A stretch of DNA of 42,115 nt from Corynebacterium lipophiloflavum DSM 44291 (GTDB lineage Bacteria > Actinomycetota > Actinomycetes > Mycobacteriales > Mycobacteriaceae), in contig NZ_GG667195.1 of NCBI RefSeq assembly GCF_000159635.1, positions 51,878 through 93,992 on the forward strand. The letters are read 5' to 3'. The position numbers and the translations under genes were made by a program. The notes below the pieces were generated by a model, which made no database searches, was not told where the DNA came from, and worked only from the letters and a program-made list of their open reading frames with translations. Below, in pieces: positions 28,846 through 37,910 of this stretch. Every line of letters begins with the position of its first letter. Position 1 is the first letter of the stretch.

Positions 28846-30315
28846 ATGACCACCACTTTCGTGCGCCCGCGCGCCGTGATCGCCGCCGCTGTCACACTGT
28901 CAGCTCTGTTTGCCGGGGCGTGCGGCAGCGGTGGTACTCCCGCGGAGTCGCCGCGGCTGGAGACCAGCGGGCCTGAGGTGCTCAGCGACGCCGACGGGAC
29001 CGGAATCGATGTGTCCAGGCGGCTGTTCGAGCGCTCCGAGGCGGTGGTGGTGGCGTCGACAAGCCGCGACGCCCAGCTCCACGGCGCCGCGGTAGCCGCC
29101 GAGCTCGGCGCCCCGCTGCTCGTGCGCGCAGGTGGCGCCGAGGCTGCCGTCGACGCCGAGATTCAGCGCCTCGGTGCCAAGCGCGTCATCGACGTGCCCG
29201 GCGACGATGAGGTGCTCGCCCAGACCGCGCCGGTCGCCTCCGACTCTGCCGAAAGCGATGTCGCGGCTATCGCGGCGCTCGAGCCCGCGAACCCGGTCGA
29301 GCTTCAGCTGCCCGAGATGCTAGCCACTGAGGAGACCTCCCTGGGCGCCGCTGCGACCGCGCGGGCAGCGGGCGCGCAGCTCGACGTGCTTGCGGTCCCG
29401 GACCCGCGCCTGACCAGCGAGTCGATGCGCACCGTCACCGGGCAGGACACGCTCGCACTGGGCAGTCAGTGGGGCACAACTGAGGAGTACGCGCACCGCG
29501 TCGAGCTTGCCGCTGCCGGAGAGCTGCCCGGTGGCGGCGGGTTGGTCTTCCCTGGCCGGCGCATGATCGCGCTTTACGGGCACAGCTTCGCCCCGGAGCT
29601 CGGCGTGATGGGCGAACAGGACCCTGTCGCTGCCGCTGCGCTAGCAACGCAGTATGCGCAGCAGTACCAGCCGATGGAGGAGCAGCCGGTGATCCCGGCG
29701 TTCGAGATCATCGTCACCGTCGCCTCGGAATTTCCGGGCGAGGACGGCGACTACTCCAACGAGGCGCCGATGGAGACGGTTGTGCCGTGGATCGACGCCA
29801 TCACCGAGGCCGGCGGCTACGCCGTGCTGGACCTGCAGCCGGGCCAAGGCGACTTCCTGCACCAGGCAAAGCTCTACGAGGAGCTGCTCAAGCGCCCGAA
29901 TGTCGGCCTCGCCCTCGATTCGGAGTGGAAGCTTAACCCGGGCGAGGCGCCGCTGTCGCGCGTTGGTTCCGCCAGCGCCGAAGAGATCAACGTCGTTGCG
30001 GACTGGCTGGCTCAGCTCGTGCGCGAGAACAACTTGCCGCAGAAAGCGTTCGTTTTGCACCAGTTCCAGGTGGCGATGTTCCCGGATCGCGAAAACATCC
30101 AGACTGTTCACCCGGAGCTGGCCTACGTGCTGCACGCCGATGGCCACGGCAGCCCCGGGCAGAAGTACGACACCTGGAACGTGTTGCGCGAAGGCCTCGA
30201 CCCGAACTTCTTCATGGCGTGGAAGAACTTTATCGACGAAGACCAGCCGATGTTCACCCCCGAACAGACTTATCTGGAGGTCGAACCGCGCCCGTGGTTT
30301 GTCAGCTACCAGTAA
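28846..30315 (+). CDS. Lipoprotein with CWB2-like domain and extra C domain (paralogue B)
   Basis: The 489-residue protein has a signal peptide with lipobox AGAC (Cys about 27). Residues about 50-215 form a CWB2-like domain related to the lipoprotein at 22644 (SRRLFERSEAVVVASTSRDA, APLLV, EIQRLGAKRVIDV). Residues about 220-489 form a second domain: RRMIALYGHSFAPELGVMGE, TEAGGYAVLDLQPGQGDFL, VGLALDSEWKLNPGEAP and AFVLHQFQVAMFPDRENI. Alternating strands and helices with acidic residues at strand ends suggest a TIM-barrel hydrolase, possibly a glycosidase; this is inference, since I do not recognise a named family. It is exported and anchored at the envelope. AAGGA precedes ATG 28846. Confidence 0.72.
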   Translation: MTTTFVRPRAVIAAAVTLSALFAGACGSGGTPAESPRLETSGPEVLSDADGTGIDVSRRLFERSEAVVVASTSRDAQLHGAAVAAELGAPLLVRAGGAEAAVDAEIQRLGAKRVIDVPGDDEVLAQTAPVASDSAESDVAAIAALEPANPVELQLPEMLATEETSLGAAATARAAGAQLDVLAVPDPRLTSESMRTVTGQDTLALGSQWGTTEEYAHRVELAAAGELPGGGGLVFPGRRMIALYGHSFAPELGVMGEQDPVAAAALATQYAQQYQPMEEQPVIPAFEIIVTVASEFPGEDGDYSNEAPMETVVPWIDAITEAGGYAVLDLQPGQGDFLHQAKLYEELLKRPNVGLALDSEWKLNPGEAPLSRVGSASAEEINVVADWLAQLVRENNLPQKAFVLHQFQVAMFPDRENIQTVHPELAYVLHADGHGSPGQKYDTWNVLREGLDPNFFMAWKNFIDEDQPMFTPEQTYLEVEPRPWFVSYQ

Positions 30316-30318
30316 AAT
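30313..30318 (+). promoter_or_regulatory. -10 hexamer TAAAAT for the DUF294 gene
   Basis: It begins with the stop codon of the lipoprotein gene and ends 6 nt before ATG 30325. Confidence 0.6.
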
Positions 30319-30324
30319 AGGTGC

Positions 30325-32187
30325 ATGACAGTCGAACTCGACGAGGTCCGCGCTTTCCTCGCCGACCACGAGCCGTTCGCCCACCTGCCAGCGGAGACGC
30401 TGGACGGCTTGCCGCAGCACATGGGCATCACCTACGTGCGCCGCGGCCAGACGGTCATCAACTACGGCGACGTCAACGACACCCTCTACATCATCCGCTC
30501 CGGCGCCATCGACGTCGTTGGCCCGGACAATTCGTTGCTCGACCGCAGGGATGTGGGCCGCACCTTCGGCTACTCCACGCTTGTCGACGACCCCCGCTCG
30601 CGCTACATGATGGCCGCGGTGGAAGACAGCGTCCTCTATATGCTGCCGCGCACGCCCTTCCGTGCACTCGTCGATGCCTTCCCCGAGACGTTGCGCTACT
30701 TCGACACCGCCTCCCGCCGCATCAAGGCGGCCGCCGATGAGCTGAAGGAGGACTCCGCGGCGTCCGACGTGTTGCGCACCCCGGTCGGGGAGCTGGTCGC
30801 GGGGGCGCGGCTGATCACCGTCGACGGGGCGGCCACCATCGCCGAGGGGGCGCGGCTGATGGATGAGCACGCGATTTCCAGCTTGATCGTCACGGGTGCG
30901 ACGGAGCCGGGGATTGTCACGGACCGCGATTTCCGCTCCCGGGTGGTGGCGAAGGGCGTCGATACGCAGGCTCCGCTGCGGGAGGTGATGACGTCGCCGG
31001 TGCGCACCATCGCCAGCGACGCGCTGGTGTTCGAGGCGATGCTGGTGATGGGCGATCTCGGCACCCACCACCTGCCGGTGACCGACGGCGGGGAAATTAT
31101 CGGTGTGGCCACAAGCAGCGACATCATGCGGCAGCTCAAAGCTGATCCGATCTACATGGCCGCCGACGTGAAAAAGAGCAGCCGCGCCCAACTTGCCGGA
31201 GCCTACGAGCGCGGCGCGGTGGTCGCAGCGCGATTTTTCGACCGCGGCGCCTCCGCGTTCGAGTCCCAGCGCCTGCTTACCGGTGTGGCCGATTCGATTG
31301 CGCGCAGGTTATACGCGCTGGCGGTTGCCGAGCTCGGCGAGCCACCCGTCCCATTCGCGTTCGTCGCCGTCGGATCCCAAGCCCGCGGCGAGATGGGCCC
31401 CGCCTCCGACCAGGACAACGCGTTGGTGCTCGATGATTCCTTCGACGCCGCGCTGCACGGCGACTACTTCGCGCGCCTCGGCGACTACATCTGCTCCGGC
31501 CTCGCAGAAGCGGGGCAAGCGCTGTGCCCCGGGGGCATCATGGCGCACAACCCGCAGTGGCGGATGACAGAGTCGCAGTGGAACGACACCTTCCACGGGT
31601 GGGTCACCGCGCCTGAGCCCGATGCCCTGCTCAACGCGCAGGTGTTCTTCGACTTCCGCTGCATCTTCTCGGCTTTCGGGGGAGAACAGATGGCGCAGCG
31701 CGTGCATGACAACGCCGTGGTCGCCGCGCGCGGCTCGAAGCGCCTGCACACGCACCTCGCCGCCTTGGCCACGTGGCGCGAGCCCCCGATCGGTTTCTTC
31801 CGCGGGTTCGTGGTCGAGCGCAGTGGTGAGTACGCCGACACGCTCGACGTGAAAAAGGGCGGCACCGCCGCGGTGGTGCAGATGGCTCGCCTCTACGCAA
31901 TCACTGCGGGCGTGGGGGAGGTAGACACCCTGGCCCGCATCAGGGCCTCGGCTGGCTCGTCGGTGTCTGTCAAGGGGGCGGAGGACCTCCTCGGCGCCTA
32001 CGAGTACCTCACGGACCTTGCGCTGAAACAGCAGACGAGGCAGCTGCGCCGCGGCGAGCGGCCGAACTACAACATTGACCCGAAGGCGCTACCGAGCCGC
32101 GAGCGCGACGCGCTGCGCGATGCCTTCGGCGTGATCAAGAACCTGCAGTCGGCGCTCGGCAACAAGTACCCGGTCAGGTCGGTGTAG
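30325..32187 (+). CDS. cNMP-binding, CBS and DUF294 nucleotidyltransferase-like protein
   Basis: The 620-residue protein has three parts. Residues about 5-130 form a cyclic-nucleotide-binding fold (GQTVINYGDVNDTLYIIRSG). Residues about 150-275 are a CBS pair (MDEHAISSLIV, ATSSDIM) that senses adenine nucleotides in many proteins. From about 345 a DUF294 nucleotidyltransferase domain has GSQARGEMGPASDQDNALV, with the GS and the D-x-D metal site, followed by the DUF294_C helical domain (FGVIKNLQSALGNKY at the end). Its substrate is unknown; a signalling role is likely. The exonuclease gene follows one base after the stop, a pairing found in many bacteria. Confidence 0.9.
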   Translation: MTVELDEVRAFLADHEPFAHLPAETLDGLPQHMGITYVRRGQTVINYGDVNDTLYIIRSGAIDVVGPDNSLLDRRDVGRTFGYSTLVDDPRSRYMMAAVEDSVLYMLPRTPFRALVDAFPETLRYFDTASRRIKAAADELKEDSAASDVLRTPVGELVAGARLITVDGAATIAEGARLMDEHAISSLIVTGATEPGIVTDRDFRSRVVAKGVDTQAPLREVMTSPVRTIASDALVFEAMLVMGDLGTHHLPVTDGGEIIGVATSSDIMRQLKADPIYMAADVKKSSRAQLAGAYERGAVVAARFFDRGASAFESQRLLTGVADSIARRLYALAVAELGEPPVPFAFVAVGSQARGEMGPASDQDNALVLDDSFDAALHGDYFARLGDYICSGLAEAGQALCPGGIMAHNPQWRMTESQWNDTFHGWVTAPEPDALLNAQVFFDFRCIFSAFGGEQMAQRVHDNAVVAARGSKRLHTHLAALATWREPPIGFFRGFVVERSGEYADTLDVKKGGTAAVVQMARLYAITAGVGEVDTLARIRASAGSSVSVKGAEDLLGAYEYLTDLALKQQTRQLRRGERPNYNIDPKALPSRERDALRDAFGVIKNLQSALGNKYPVRSV

Positions 32188-32188
32188 C

Positions 32189-32755
32189 GTGTTCGGCTTT
32201 TCACCCCCTCGCCGCGAGCTTGTCGACGCCCACCTGCTCGCCGTCGACGTCGAAACCACGGGGCTTAAGCCCGAGCGCGACCAGCTCGTCTCGATCGGCT
32301 GGGTCCCCGTCAACGACCGCGTGATCGACCTATCGGGCGCGGCCCACTTCGTCGTCGCCGGGGCGTCGGTAGGCAACTCGGCAACGCTACACGGGGTCAC
32401 CGACGACGATGTGTTAGCGAGCGGGACGGATATCGCCGAAATTGTGGAGCACTTTGAGCGCGCCATCGCGGGCCGCAAGCTGCTGGCCCACTTCGCCCAG
32501 ATGGAGTTGGGGTTTATCGGCCACGCATTCAAGCAGGTGAGGGGCACGCGCTGGCGGCTGCGGGAGGACGAGGTGGTGGACACGTTCGCGCTCGAGCGCC
32601 GTCACATGGAGCGCATGGCAACCTACCCTCGCGGCGAAGACCTGCGCCTGGCGCGGGTGCGGCAACGCTACGGGCTGCCGGCCTACCGCAACCACAACGC
32701 GCTGACCGACGCCGTTGCGTGCGCGGAGCTCTACCTAGCGCTGACGGCTTCGTAG
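32189..32755 (+). CDS. DnaQ-type 3'-5' exonuclease
   Basis: The 188-residue protein has the DEDDh exonuclease motifs: AVDVETTGL (Exo I, about residue 18), HFAQMELGF (Exo II, with Glu at the place of the usual Asp) and HNALTDAVACAELYL (Exo III with His and Asp). It could degrade RNA, DNA or nucleotide second messengers. It starts with GTG one base after the DUF294 gene, so they are translated together and perhaps act on the same nucleotide product. The Exo II substitution also occurs in relatives that follow DUF294 genes. Confidence 0.85.
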   Translation: MFGFSPPRRELVDAHLLAVDVETTGLKPERDQLVSIGWVPVNDRVIDLSGAAHFVVAGASVGNSATLHGVTDDDVLASGTDIAEIVEHFERAIAGRKLLAHFAQMELGFIGHAFKQVRGTRWRLREDEVVDTFALERRHMERMATYPRGEDLRLARVRQRYGLPAYRNHNALTDAVACAELYLALTAS

Positions 32756-32763
32756 CGTTGCTG

Positions 32764-32769
32764 TAATCT
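32764..32769 (+). promoter_or_regulatory. -10 hexamer TAATCT for the FAH-family gene
   Basis: TAATCT lies 7 nt before ATG 32777, with no ribosome site between. Confidence 0.5.
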
Positions 32770-32776
32770 CGCCGGC

Positions 32777-33568
32777 ATGCGCTTTGGACGAATTGCAACC
32801 CCTGAAGGAATGACATTCGCTGTCATCGATGACGAAGGTACCACCGCGAAAGCTATCGCCGGAACCCCCTTCACAGAACCCGAGTACACGGGCAAAGAGT
32901 GGCCGCTAGCCGACGTCCGCCTGCTCGCCCCGATGCTGCCTTCCAAGGTGGTTGCGATCGGCCGCAACTACGCCGACCACGTCGCCGAGGTGTTCAAGCA
33001 GTCCGCCGAGCATCTTCCGCCGACTCTGTTTCTCAAGCCCCCGACCGCAGTCATCGGCCCCGAGGCCCCAATTAAGATCCCCGAGTTCGCCACCAGGGTG
33101 GAGTTCGAGGGGGAGATGGCGCTAGTCATCGGCGCCCCGTGCAAGAGCGTCAAGGCGGAGGACTGGAAGTCGGTGGTGCGCGGTGTCACCATCGTCAACG
33201 ATGTCTCCTCGCGCGATTTGCAGTTCGCTGACGGCCAGTGGGCGCGGGCGAAGGGTATCGACACCTTCTGCCCGCTCGGGCCGTGGATCGAGACGGACCT
33301 GGAGAAGCTCGACTTCACCAACACCCCGATCAAGGCGCACCTGACGCGCGACGGCGTGACCGAGACGAAGCAGGATTCCAACTCGAACCAGATGATCTTG
33401 AACCTCGGCGAGATCATCGAGTTCATCACCGCGTCCATGACCCTTTTGCCCGGCGACGTGATCTGCACCGGTTCCCCGGCCGGCACCGCCGAGATGTTCC
33501 CGGGCGATCGCATCGAGGTGGAAATCCCCGGCATCGGCAGCCTGGCCAACCCGGTCGAGCGCGCCTAG
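32777..33568 (+). CDS. Fumarylacetoacetate hydrolase family protein
   Basis: The 263-residue protein has a short N domain and the FAH catalytic fold. VVAIGRNYADHVAE and FLKPPTAVIGPE open the fold; VEFEGEMALVIG provides metal-binding Glu residues, and VNDVSSRDLQ and CTGSPAGTAEMFPGD close it. Members hydrolyse or decarboxylate acylpyruvates, oxaloacetate or tautomers of aromatic degradation intermediates. Which substrate is used here cannot be said. A homologue lies next to gltX in Mycobacterium tuberculosis too, so this position is old. Confidence 0.88.
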   Translation: MRFGRIATPEGMTFAVIDDEGTTAKAIAGTPFTEPEYTGKEWPLADVRLLAPMLPSKVVAIGRNYADHVAEVFKQSAEHLPPTLFLKPPTAVIGPEAPIKIPEFATRVEFEGEMALVIGAPCKSVKAEDWKSVVRGVTIVNDVSSRDLQFADGQWARAKGIDTFCPLGPWIETDLEKLDFTNTPIKAHLTRDGVTETKQDSNSNQMILNLGEIIEFITASMTLLPGDVICTGSPAGTAEMFPGDRIEVEIPGIGSLANPVERA

Positions 33569-33572
33569 TTAG

Positions 33573-34703
33573 CTAAAGGGACAGTCCGAGCGCGCGCATG
33601 ATGGTGCGCAGCTTGGCTGTCGTCTCATCCAGCTCCGCCTGCGGGTCGGAGTCCGCCACCAGCCCGCCGCCGGCCCAGGCGCGGGCCGTGGTGCCGTCGC
33701 CGCTGACCTCGGCGCAGCGAATCGCGACCATGTACTCGCCATCGCCGTTCGCCTCGGTGTAACCCACCGCGCCGGCGTAGAAACTGCGGTCCGTCTCGGC
33801 CGTGCAGATCAAGGCCTTCGCCGCCTCTGTCGGTGTGCCGCACACAGCCGGGGTGGGGTAGAGGCGCTCGGCGAGGTCGAGGGCGCTCGGGGCGGGGTCT
33901 TTCAGCACTCCCGTGATCGGTGTTGCCAGGTGCCACATCTCGTTTGTCTTGTCCACGATCGGGCGCTCGGGCACCGTGAGCGAGCTGCACAGGGGGCCAA
34001 GCACGCTGCGGATGTGGTCGACCACGAAGGCGTGCTCCACAAGGTCTTTTGTCGATTCAAAGAGGTTTTTAGCGGCCGCGCGGTCAGCGGAGGCGTCGTC
34101 AAGCACGCGCGGCGCAGAACCGGCCAGCGGGTAGGAACTGACGCGGTTGCCGCGGCGGCGCACGAGCACCTCCGGGGAGGAACCGACGAGCATGTGGCCA
34201 TGGAAGCCGGCGGGGGTCAGATCCGCGATGAAACCGTCGCGGGTATAGGACAAATCAATCAGCCGCGCGGCCACGAGGCGCGGATCCACGGGGGAGTCGA
34301 AGGCGATGTCAACGGCGCGGGCGAGGACGACCTTGTCCAGTGCGGAGTTCTGGATCGTCGCTACCGCCGCCTCAATGCGGCGCAGGTGCTCGACGGGCGA
34401 GGGATCGAACCCGCACACCCGCGCGCTCAGTTTGGAGCCCTGACCGACGCGGTAGAAGGGGTGCGGCTCGAGCGTGCCAGGCTCGCACACGATGGTGTCC
34501 GGCACCGTCAGCGCAGCCTCGGCGTCCTGATCGAACGGCAGTGCACCGACGATCATTTCCACGGCACCGCGGTCGATGGCGTCGATCGCCTCGTCGATGT
34601 CGGTAAACGCCCCAGCGCAGCCCTGCGTGCGCACCGAACCGTGGCTGCGGGACAGCAGGAAGTCGGGCGCTGTGGCGGGGCGTGCGGATTGCATGAGCGA
34701 CAA
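33573..34703 (-). CDS. Isochorismate synthase
   Basis: This 376-residue protein is a chorismate-binding enzyme of the MenF/EntC/DhbC group, which turns chorismate into isochorismate for menaquinone or siderophores. The Lys in [10 protein letters not shown] near residue 125 is the general base of the family. Later motifs include [24 protein letters not shown], the metal-binding [24 protein letters not shown] and [21 protein letters not shown]. No siderophore genes are adjacent, so menaquinone synthesis is the more likely purpose. The start on the minus strand is ATG 34703, about 60 bp from gltX in divergent orientation. Confidence 0.88.
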   Translation of the reverse strand: MSLMQSARPATAPDFLLSRSHGSVRTQGCAGAFTDIDEAIDAIDRGAVEMIVGALPFDQDAEAALTVPDTIVCEPGTLEPHPFYRVGQGSKLSARVCGFDPSPVEHLRRIEAAVATIQNSALDKVVLARAVDIAFDSPVDPRLVAARLIDLSYTRDGFIADLTPAGFHGHMLVGSSPEVLVRRRGNRVSSYPLAGSAPRVLDDASADRAAAKNLFESTKDLVEHAFVVDHIRSVLGPLCSSLTVPERPIVDKTNEMWHLATPITGVLKDPAPSALDLAERLYPTPAVCGTPTEAAKALICTAETDRSFYAGAVGYTEANGDGEYMVAIRCAEVSGDGTTARAWAGGGLVADSDPQAELDETTAKLRTIMRALGLSL

Positions 34704-34752
34704 GTGTACTGTGCCGCCCGCGGGCAGCGGAGAGGGGGCTGAGAACGCACGC

Positions 34753-34758
34753 TACGAT
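34753..34758 (+). promoter_or_regulatory. -10 hexamer TACGAT for gltX
   Basis: TACGAT lies 7 nt before ATG 34766, which fits a leaderless start. Confidence 0.55.
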
Positions 34759-34765
34759 TGAACCC

Positions 34766-36277
34766 ATGACTCATTCCTCCACGACGACAGGTGCAAACCC
34801 CGACTTGCGCGTCCGTTTCTGCCCCTCGCCGACAGGAACCCCGCACGTCGGCATGGTGCGCACCGCGCTGTTCAACTGGGCGCAGGCGCGACATAGCGGT
34901 GGCAAGCTCATCTTCCGCATCGAGGACACCGATGCGAAGCGCGACTCGGAGGAGTCGTACCAGGCGATCGTCGATTCGCTCACGTGGCTCGGCCTCGACT
35001 GGGACGAGGGCGTGGGCAAGGGAGGCCCGCACGAGCCGTACCGCCAGTCGCAGCGCATGGACATCTATAAGGACGTGCTCAACAAGCTGATTGAGGCCGG
35101 CGAGGTCTATCCGGCGTACTCCACCGCCGAAGAGGTTGCCGAGCGACACAAAGCGGCCGGCCGAGACCCGCAGCTGGGTTACGACAACTTCGACCGCGAG
35201 CTGACCGAGGAGCAGATTGTCGCGTACAAGGCCGAAGGTCGTGAGCCCGTGTGGCGCCTGCGCATGCCCGAGCAGGACTGGACGTGGAATGACCTGGTGC
35301 GCGGGGAGGTCACCTTCAAGGCCCACACCCAACCGGACTACGTCGTCGCGCGTTCCAACGGCGCTCCGCTGTATACGCTGGTCAACCCGCTCGACGACGC
35401 CCTGATGGGCGTCACCCACGTCCTGCGCGGCGAGGACCTACTGTCCTCCACACCGCGCCAGCTCGCGCTGTACGCGGCTCTGAAGCGCATCGGCATCACA
35501 GACACGGTTCCGGAGTTCGGCCACCTGCCGTTCGTGATGGGGCAAGGCAACAAGAAGCTGTCCAAGCGCGACCCCGAGTCCAACCTGTTCAACCACCGCG
35601 ACAACGGCATCATCCCCGAGGGCATGCTGAACTACCTCGCGCTGCTGGGCTGGTCCCTGTCCGCCGACCGCGACATCTTCACCGTCGGTGAGATGATTGC
35701 CGCCTTCGATGTCAACGACGTGCTCGGCAACCCGGCGCGCTTCGACCAGAAGAAGCTCGAGGCGATCAACGCCGACCACATCCGCCTGCTCGAGCCGGCC
35801 GACTTCGCTGCGCGCCTGCGCGACTACCTCACCGAGTACACCGACTTCCCGGCCGATTACCCTTCCGATAAGTTCGCCATCGCCGCCGACCTTGTGCAAA
35901 CGCGCATCAAGGTGCTTGCCGACGCCTACGGCCTACTCAAGTTCCTCGTCACCGCCGACGCCGACCTCGAGCTCGACGAGAAGGCCGCGAAGAAGAATCT
36001 CAAGGAGGACGCCGTGGCGCCGCTCGACGCCGGCATCGCTGCCCTGGAGGCCGTGGAGGATTGGTTGACCTCTGAGATCGAGGAGGCGCTGAACAAGGCC
36101 CTCATCGAGGATCTCCAGCTCAAGCCGCGCAAGGCCTTCGGCGCACTGCGCGTGGCCGTCTCCGGTGAGGCCGTCTCCCCGCCGCTGTTCGAGTCCATGG
36201 AACTGCTTGGCAAGGAGTCCACCCTCACGCGGCTGCGCGCGGCGCGCGCGGTGACCCCGTTCGAGGCTTCCGAATAG
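34766..36277 (+). CDS. gltX: Glutamyl-tRNA synthetase
   Basis: GltX (503 residues) is a class I synthetase. [20 protein letters not shown] contains the HIGH-type motif (HVGM), [12 protein letters not shown] is typical of GluRS and KKLSKRDPE is the KMSKS loop. Bacteria with GatABC and no GlnRS use a non-discriminating GluRS that also charges tRNA-Gln. gatA and gatB in this window fit that. tRNA-Gln and tRNA-Glu genes lie directly downstream, so substrate and enzyme are neighbours. Confidence 0.97.
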   Translation: MTHSSTTTGANPDLRVRFCPSPTGTPHVGMVRTALFNWAQARHSGGKLIFRIEDTDAKRDSEESYQAIVDSLTWLGLDWDEGVGKGGPHEPYRQSQRMDIYKDVLNKLIEAGEVYPAYSTAEEVAERHKAAGRDPQLGYDNFDRELTEEQIVAYKAEGREPVWRLRMPEQDWTWNDLVRGEVTFKAHTQPDYVVARSNGAPLYTLVNPLDDALMGVTHVLRGEDLLSSTPRQLALYAALKRIGITDTVPEFGHLPFVMGQGNKKLSKRDPESNLFNHRDNGIIPEGMLNYLALLGWSLSADRDIFTVGEMIAAFDVNDVLGNPARFDQKKLEAINADHIRLLEPADFAARLRDYLTEYTDFPADYPSDKFAIAADLVQTRIKVLADAYGLLKFLVTADADLELDEKAAKKNLKEDAVAPLDAGIAALEAVEDWLTSEIEEALNKALIEDLQLKPRKAFGALRVAVSGEAVSPPLFESMELLGKESTLTRLRAARAVTPFEASE

Positions 36278-36316
36278 AACTACATCGGTGTCATTGAGGC
36301 GCCGTGAGCTGGCGAT

Positions 36317-36346
36317 TTGTTCGCCACGGAGCCTTCTGGCTATAGT
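36317..36346 (+). promoter_or_regulatory. Promoter of the tRNA-Gln/tRNA-Glu unit
   Basis: TATAGT at 36341-36346 is a good -10. TTGTTC at 36317-36322 is a possible -35 with an 18-nt spacer. Transcription would begin about 38 nt before tRNA-Gln. Confidence 0.6.
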
Positions 36347-36390
36347 AATCAACGTTGTTCAGCGCGGGAGTTACTGCACTGGAAAACGAT

Positions 36391-36462
36391 TGGCCTATGG
36401 TGTAATTGGCAACACAACGGTTTCTGGTACCGTCATTCTTGGTTCGAGTCCAGGTAGGCCAG
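36391..36462 (+). tRNA. tRNA-Gln (anticodon CTG)
   Basis: The 72-nt gene has acceptor arms TGGCCTA and TAGGCCA, an anticodon arm ACGGT-TTCTGGT-ACCGT with CTG in the loop, and the T arm with GGTTCGAGTCC. The 3' CCA is not encoded. It is charged by way of Glu-tRNA(Gln), amidated by GatABC. Confidence 0.95.
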
Positions 36463-36487
36463 CAGCGGATTTATCCGCTCTTTCTAT

Positions 36488-36560
36488 GCCCCGTTCGTCT
36501 AGTGGCCTAGGACGTCGCCCTCTCACGGCGGTAACACGGGTTCAAATCCCGTACGGGGTA
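36488..36560 (+). tRNA. tRNA-Glu (anticodon CTC), copy 1
   Basis: The 73-nt gene has acceptor GCCCCGT with ACGGGGT, giving a G-U first pair, an anticodon loop CTCTCAC holding CTC, and a T arm with GGTTCAAATCC. It lies 25 nt after tRNA-Gln. It differs from the copy at 41945 by one base in the D loop. Confidence 0.96.
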
Positions 36561-36568
36561 CAACGCAA

Positions 36569-36610
36569 GCGAGGCAGTCGGTTCTTTTTCACTGGCTGTC
36601 TCGCTTTTTT
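36569..36610 (+). terminator. Terminator after tRNA-Glu copy 1
   Basis: GCGAGGCAGTCGGT pairs with ACTGGCTGTCTCGC (a few G-U pairs) around an 8-nt loop, followed by six T. Confidence 0.9.
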
Positions 36611-36629
36611 GTGCGTGAGCCGGGTCCTT

Positions 36630-36689
36630 GTTCGACCGGAACGTCGCTGAGGGGCCTTTTCAGGGGGTACCGGGCCGTTCCGGTCGAAC
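36630..36689. promoter_or_regulatory. 13-bp inverted repeat upstream of panD
   Basis: GTTCGACCGGAAC at 36630-36642 and its exact reverse complement at 36677-36689 are separated by 34 nt. The right arm covers the expected -35 of the panD promoter. This suggests operator half-sites or, on a read-through tRNA transcript, a hairpin. Confidence 0.6.
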
Positions 36690-36702
36690 TGCGTTTGCGG
36701 AC

Positions 36703-36708
36703 TACACT
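36703..36708 (+). promoter_or_regulatory. -10 hexamer TACACT for panD
   Basis: TACACT lies 7 nt before GTG 36716, which gives the correct PanD start. Confidence 0.6.
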
Positions 36709-36715
36709 TGCCGAT

Positions 36716-37132
36716 GTGATCCGCACCATGCTCAAGTCCAAAATCCACCGCGCCACCGTCACGCAGGCGGACCTCCACTATGTCGGCTCGTGCACGATCG
36801 ACGCTGACCTCATGGAAGCCGCCGACATCCTCGAAGGCGAGCAGATTGACGTGGTCGACATCAACAACGGCAACCGGCTCACCACGTATGCCATTACGGG
36901 GGACCGGGGGAGCGGGGTCATCGGCATCAACGGGGCCGCCGCGCGGCTGATCAACCCCGGCGACCTGGTCATCATCATCGGCTACGCCCAGTACGAAGAG
37001 AGCGAGCTCGTGGGTTACGCCCCGCGCGTGATCTTCGTGGACGAACACAACCGCCAGCTCGAGCAGGGCGAAGACCCGGCCCACGCGCCACACGGCTCCG
37101 GCTTGGTGAACCCCAGGCACCCTGATAACTGA
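36716..37132 (+). CDS. panD: Aspartate 1-decarboxylase
   Basis: PanD makes beta-alanine from aspartate for pantothenate. The proenzyme cleaves itself between Gly24 and Ser25 to form a pyruvoyl group. Starting at GTG 36716 the protein is 138 residues and places YVGSCTID so that the cleavage site is exactly Gly24-Ser25. [17 protein letters not shown] and [21 protein letters not shown] are the family hallmarks. The open frame begins 35 codons further upstream, which would disturb this numbering. The stop overlaps the start of the next gene (TGATG), so the two form a unit. A long inverted repeat lies over the promoter. Confidence 0.95.
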   Translation: MIRTMLKSKIHRATVTQADLHYVGSCTIDADLMEAADILEGEQIDVVDINNGNRLTTYAITGDRGSGVIGINGAAARLINPGDLVIIIGYAQYEESELVGYAPRVIFVDEHNRQLEQGEDPAHAPHGSGLVNPRHPDN

Positions 37133-37761
37133 TGGCCTACGACTTTAAGAAGGAGCAGAAGGAGCTCTACAGGCCTGGCCCGGGGGCGTCGATAGTAAAC
37201 GTGCCCGCGATGAACTTCCTCGCCGTGCGCGGACGCGGGAACCCTAACGATGAGGGTGGCGAGTACAAGGTGGCGATTGCGCTGCAGTACCCCGTCGCAT
37301 ACGCGCTGCGGATGAGCTACAAGACGGACTATGTCATCGACGGGTTCTTCGCGTACGTGGTCCCGCCGCTCGAGGGGTTCTGGTGGCAGCCGGGTGTCGA
37401 CGGCGTGGACGACAAGGACGCGCTGCGCTGGGTCTCGGCGATTCGCGTGCCCGACTTCATCCGCCAGAAGGATGTCGATTGGGCTGTGGACCGCGTGACC
37501 CAGAAGAAGGGGAAAGACTTCAGCGCGGTGGAGTTCCTCACCATCGAGGAGGGCCTGTGCGTCCAGGCTATGCACGTCGGGTCGTTTGACACCGAGCCCG
37601 AGACGGTGAAGATGATGAGTGATTACGCGACGTCCGCAGGCTACGTCGTGGACTTCGGGCCACAGCGCTGGCACCACGAGATCTACCTCAGCGACCCGTC
37701 CAAGGTGGCGCCCGAGAAGATGAGGACGGTCATCCGGCACCCCGTGCGCCCGGCGCAGTGA
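37132..37761 (+). CDS. GyrI-like small-molecule binding domain protein
   Basis: The 209-residue protein resembles the COG4832 group of GyrI-like domains: it begins with YDFKKEQKELYRPG, then IVNVPAMNFLAVRGRGNPN, and contains KVAIALQYPVAYALRMSYK, EGLCVQAMHVGSFDTEPET and RWHHEIYLSDP. Related domains bind diverse small molecules in regulators and hydrolases. There is no DNA-binding domain, so it is a free binding domain or a small hydrolase. Its start overlaps the panD stop, yet a shared pathway is not evident. Confidence 0.8.
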   Translation: MAYDFKKEQKELYRPGPGASIVNVPAMNFLAVRGRGNPNDEGGEYKVAIALQYPVAYALRMSYKTDYVIDGFFAYVVPPLEGFWWQPGVDGVDDKDALRWVSAIRVPDFIRQKDVDWAVDRVTQKKGKDFSAVEFLTIEEGLCVQAMHVGSFDTEPETVKMMSDYATSAGYVVDFGPQRWHHEIYLSDPSKVAPEKMRTVIRHPVRPAQ

Positions 37762-37910
37762 TTGTGCAGTGAAGAATGTTCGGCGCCGGGGAATCTGGAC
37801 TGTCGGAGCTGAAAAAAGTTCGGCCCCCGGCCCAACAATTTTCACCACCACCACTTCGCACCACCTCCCGCGCTGCGCGCACCCCCCGATGTGTGAGACC
37901 CTAAGCAGCG

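Noticed and set aside
37785..37831. Inverted repeat GCCGGGG and CCCCGGC between the GyrI-like gene and chrA
   Set aside because: Only seven pairs over a 33-nt loop in very GC-rich sequence and no T-run; this can arise by chance.
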